From contig NZ_CP036291.1 in assembly GCF_007750855.1 (NCBI RefSeq), forward strand, positions 2,604,001-2,668,000: 64,000 nucleotides of DNA, in the 5' to 3' direction. The notes beneath the pieces are model-generated. The model was not told the DNA's origin. It worked only from the letters and a program-made list of their open reading frames with translations, and did no database searches. How positions within the stretch are numbered: position 1 is the stretch's first letter; every line of letters starts with the position of its first letter. Below are positions 58,927 through 64,000 of this stretch, piece after piece. The stretch is from Pirellulimonas nuda. GTDB lineage: Bacteria; Planctomycetota; Planctomycetia; Pirellulales; Lacipirellulaceae. Position numbers and translations under genes: made by a program.

Positions 58927-61644
<2,718 letters not shown>

Positions 61645-61696
61645 CGGGAGGTCCAACCGCACGTTCCCCCCCGAGCCGCGGCTTGCCCGGAGCCGC

Positions 61697-61726
61697 TTGC
61701 CTGAAATGGGGGGGAATGTTTATGCT
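61697..61726 (+). promoter_or_regulatory. Candidate promoter for tRNA-Ser
   Basis: TTGCCT (61697-61702) and TATGCT (61721-61726) are 18 bp apart. A perfect 7-bp hairpin (GGTCGAT/ATCGACC, 61739-61757) lies in the short leader before the tRNA and may guide 5' processing. Confidence 0.45.
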
Positions 61727-61762
61727 GGGCGAGAGATTGGTCGATGCAATATCGACCGCCAC

Positions 61763-61851
61763 GGAGAGGTGGCTGAGTGGTCGAAAGCACCGGTTTGCTA
61801 AATCGGCGTGGGGTTCACGCCCTACCGCAGGTTCGAATCCTGTCCTCTCCG
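61763..61851 (+). tRNA. tRNA-Ser (anticodon GCT)
   Basis: This 89-nt gene has acceptor stem GGAGAGG (61763-61769) paired with CCTCTCC (61844-61850), discriminator G, D-arm GGCTGAGTGGTCGAAAGC, anticodon loop with TTTGCTAAA, a long variable arm typical of serine tRNAs, and T-arm GGTTCGAATCC. CCA is not encoded. It reads AGC and AGU codons. A tyrosine-recombinase relic lies just downstream on the other strand, a common layout for island insertion at tRNA 3' ends. Confidence 0.97.
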
Positions 61852-61865
61852 CTGTGTTGCGAACC

Positions 61866-61912
61866 GTCGCCGCAAGTCGTTTGAATAAAACGATTTGCGG
61901 CGACTGGTTTTG
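61866..61912 (+). terminator. Strong terminator after tRNA-Ser
   Basis: A 17-bp stem (arms 61866-61882 and 61888-61904, one G-U pair, 5-base loop) is followed by TGGTTTTG. It should end the tRNA transcript. Confidence 0.8.
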
Positions 61913-61965
61913 ATGGACCAGTCGACTGGGCCAAACGACCGTCCGCAAACCACTCTGTCAGGGGG

Positions 61966-62487
61966 TCAGTCGCCGTTCCGGGCGGCCTTCGGCGCCTCCT
62001 TTCTCGGCGCCTCCTTTCTCGATGTTGAAACGGCTTCGTCACGGGTGGGAGGTCCGCCCGCCACTGTAGCGGTCACGGGGTTGACTGCACGACTCTGCCG
62101 ACACGCGTCAACGTGCCGTAGATGGCAGTAGTTCCGAACCATCTCATGAGCAACAACTCGGAGGGCCCCGGGGTTGGCGCATGTTGAACAGAAGTAGTGC
62201 CGAAAGCTGTGCAGCCTGCCAGCGCTGAATCTTTGGCCGCCCTCCGGTGTCGGGAAGCTGGACGCAAGTGGGTCGGGGACGTCGTGCGCCAACACACGCC
62301 GCACGGTATCTGGGTCGGGCTCCTCACCCCGCGGCCCAAGGAAAGCGATTGCGCTCTGCTCCGTGGAGAAACCATCTTCTGAGGACCAGCACGTTGTGAG
62401 TTTCTCGGGCGTCGAGGTGCGCCGGCTCGCCGTCGTAGCCGGCGCCGGCCAGGAGCGTTGCCTCGCCAACGTAAGCGAACCACACAA
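61966..62487 (-). pseudogene. Tyrosine-recombinase (integrase) relic
   Basis: Only part of this frame is recognisable. Around 62097-62340 it reads FLGPRGEEPDPDTVRRVLAH and GRLHSFRHYFCSTCANPGAL, then VVAHEMVRNYCHLRHVDA: the C-terminal catalytic domain of a planctomycete-type tyrosine recombinase. The HSFRHYF block keeps a catalytic His and Arg, and the final RNYCHL keeps the Tyr position. The expected LGH block between them is shortened by about 8-10 residues, and N-terminal and central domains are absent or out of frame. It points toward the tRNA-Ser gene. Best read as a dead integrase from an old mobile island. Confidence 0.72.
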
Positions 62488-62594
62488 ATCGCTGGGGGAA
62501 GTCGCCTCACTGTGCGAGTCGCTACGGGGCGGCGTCGAATCTCTTGCTCAACTCGCCGCAGGACGCAGGTCATGAGAACGCCTGCGACCATCAA

Positions 62595-64000
62595 CTATCG
62601 GGGCGGCGCGGCCTCGGCAGCGTGGGCTGCCCGCGGAGTCGGGTGTTCTTCCGCGACAACGGGCGTTTGAGGCGTCGGCATACGCACGGCCAGAGATTGG
62701 CGCCACTCCACCAGCGCTGCGTGCAATTGGTCTCGGCGGTCGGGCGCCGCCGCGGCGAGGTTATGGGATTCAGCGAGGTCGTCGGCAAGGTTGTAGAGCT
62801 CCAGGGTATTGTGCGCGGAGTCGACGCCGTACCACTCGATCAGTTTCCAGTCGCCCGAGCGCACCGCCGATCCGGGGCGCCCCCCTTGATTGCCGTAGTG
62901 GGGGTAGTGCCAGAAGACCGGCGCCCGTTGTTCGGGCCCGTGCTCAGGGGCGGCTTGCACCGATACGGCGTAGTCGTCGCTGTCGCGGGCTTGCCGGGGG
63001 TCGGGCGGCAGGCCTGCGAGAGTGAGCAGCGTCGCGTAGTGGTCCGCGCCAGAGACGACGCGATCGCACGCGGCTCCAACGCGGCCGGTGGCGGGCGCCT
63101 TGACGATCAGCGGCACGCGGATGCCCCCCTCGTAGAGCCAGCCCTTGCCCGCGCGCAGCGGGGCGTTGGTGGTGGGCCATCCCTCGTCGGCGGAGATTGC
63201 CACGTCGCCGGTCGAGAGCCCCCCGTTGTCAGAGGTGAACACCACGATCGTGTTCTGAGCGACCCCCGCCTCCTCGAGGCCCGCCATCACGCGTCCCACG
63301 GCCCTGTCCATCGACTCGACCATCGCTGCGTAGATCGCGTGGTCTTGGCGGACGCGGACCGGACCGTCGGGCGTTTGGCGCATTTCGTCGGACGAGAAAC
63401 CCGCGGCGCGGCGTTTGGCTTCGTACTTGGCGACGAGATCGTCGGGGGCCTGCAGCGGGACATGCACCGAGTAAAACGCCAGATGAATAAAGAACGGCTT
63501 GAAGCGATGGGCCTGGGCAAACCGCACGGCCTCCTCGGCGAGCCGGTCGGGGAGGTGCTCGCCCGGCGGGCCGTCCGTCAGGCGAGGGTTGCCGTAGGGA
63601 GAGAAGTAGCCGTGGCCGGTGAAGGGGCCCCCTTGGCTCCAGCCCCCGGCGTTCACGTCGAAGCCTTGATACTCGGGCCAATAGTGCTCGCCTCCCAGGT
63701 GCCACTTGCCGGCGTGCAGGGTGGCGTAGCCCGCGTCTCGGAATGCCTCGGCGAGGGTCCGCTCTTCCAGTGGCAGCCGGTCAAGCGACTCGGCCGGCAA
63801 GAGCGGCGTGTCGCGTCGCCACTGCTTGGGACCGGGGTCGCCGATGTGGGCGGTCATGCCGATCCGCGCGGGGTTCTTGCCGCTCATTACCGCGGCGCGC
63901 GACGGAGAGCAGACCGGGCAGGCGGCGTAGGCGCTGGTGAAGCGGACCCCCTGCGCGGCGAGACGGTCGATGCACGGGGTTTCGTAGAAGGTGCCGCCGT
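62595..64000 (-). CDS. Secreted sulfatase, N-terminus beyond window
   Basis: The frame continues past 64000, so only ~468 codons are visible. It opens with GTFYETPCIDRLAAQGVRF and YAACPVCSPSRAAVMSGKNP, whose CxPxR motif is the formylglycine site of S1 sulfatases. Downstream are HAGKWHLGGEHYWP, FFIHLAFYSVHVPLQAPDDL, VFTSDNGGLSTGD and PLRAGKGWLYEGGIRVPLIV, all standard sulfatase sites. The C-terminal part reads FWHYPHYGNQGGRPGSAVRS. It should be secreted and need a formylglycine-generating enzyme. It is the second sulfatase in the window and is not linked to the 22-31 kb operon. Confidence 0.93.
   Translation of the reverse strand, partial: GGTFYETPCIDRLAAQGVRFTSAYAACPVCSPSRAAVMSGKNPARIGMTAHIGDPGPKQWRRDTPLLPAESLDRLPLEERTLAEAFRDAGYATLHAGKWHLGGEHYWPEYQGFDVNAGGWSQGGPFTGHGYFSPYGNPRLTDGPPGEHLPDRLAEEAVRFAQAHRFKPFFIHLAFYSVHVPLQAPDDLVAKYEAKRRAAGFSSDEMRQTPDGPVRVRQDHAIYAAMVESMDRAVGRVMAGLEEAGVAQNTIVVFTSDNGGLSTGDVAISADEGWPTTNAPLRAGKGWLYEGGIRVPLIVKAPATGRVGAACDRVVSGADHYATLLTLAGLPPDPRQARDSDDYAVSVQAAPEHGPEQRAPVFWHYPHYGNQGGRPGSAVRSGDWKLIEWYGVDSAHNTLELYNLADDLAESHNLAAAAPDRRDQLHAALVEWRQSLAVRMPTPQTPVVAEEHPTPRAAHAAEAAPPR

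Noticed and set aside
62595..63887. Start of the sulfatase at the ATG near 63887
   Set aside because: The CxPxR maturation motif lies upstream of it in the same frame, so the gene must start beyond the window edge.

Overview
The window looks like chromosome from a planctomycete, probably a Pirellulales-type bacterium. It carries GC-rich genes for DUF1559 pilin-like proteins paired with small lipoproteins, dockerin/PEP-CTERM secreted proteins, FGly-type sulfatases, DUF5060 and GH28/GH29 polysaccharide-degrading genes, a Tat-exported Gfo/Idh/MocA oxidoreductase, two Ser/Thr kinases, and homologues of methanofuran-synthesis genes (C1 carriers are known in planctomycetes). The species cannot be named from sequence alone.

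Layout. 1-3,016: a minus-strand, translationally coupled mfnD-mfnF-mfnE-like cluster preceded by a DUF59/SufT gene. 3,132-6,020: a PhnD-like binding protein and a debris zone, where an IS3 orfA fragment abuts a broken EEP-nuclease/dockerin/PEP-CTERM gene frameshifted by a 7-bp tandem duplication. 6,017-11,533: the Suf Fe-S assembly cluster (sufR, a lone nuoB, sufC, sufB, sufD, Rieske ferredoxin). 11,761-16,803: Na+:alanine symporter, tRNA-dihydrouridine synthase, a secreted helical protein, and a secreted phosphatase fused to a cytochrome c'-like tail. 17,234-22,571: relics, comprising a headless dockerin gene, two tail-to-tail DUF1559-lipoprotein pairs whose DUF1559 members are both broken, and an IS66 element.

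22,572-31,097: a four-gene minus-strand polysaccharide operon (DUF5060 protein, GH28-GHL15 fusion, sulfatase, alpha-L-fucosidase). It is now damaged by an ISAs1 element inside the fusion gene (8-bp target duplication; removing it restores an 822-codon frame) and a frameshift in the fucosidase. 31,440-32,371: a PEP-CTERM gene with a clear promoter and terminator. 32,539-38,293: a complete trans-4-hydroxy-L-proline catabolic operon (epimerase, FAD dehydrogenase, deaminase, semialdehyde dehydrogenase) followed by an EamA transporter. 38,501-38,945: an antitoxin gene with a wrecked VapC toxin.

39,055-61,644: mostly housekeeping and conserved planctomycete genes: kinases, D-2-hydroxyacid dehydrogenase, DoxX plus Gfo/Idh/MocA, hemY, an outer-membrane barrel, a DUF1573 protein, tyrA-purL-purQ, a large secreted unknown, holB, and a membrane pyrophosphatase with an unusual insert. 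61,697-64,000: tRNA-Ser(GCT) with promoter and terminator, a tyrosine-recombinase relic, and a sulfatase cut by the window edge.

The main biological story is selective decay of accessory genes (mobile elements, nonsense changes, small duplications, internal deletions) next to intact core operons. No CRISPR array, rRNA or replication origin was seen.
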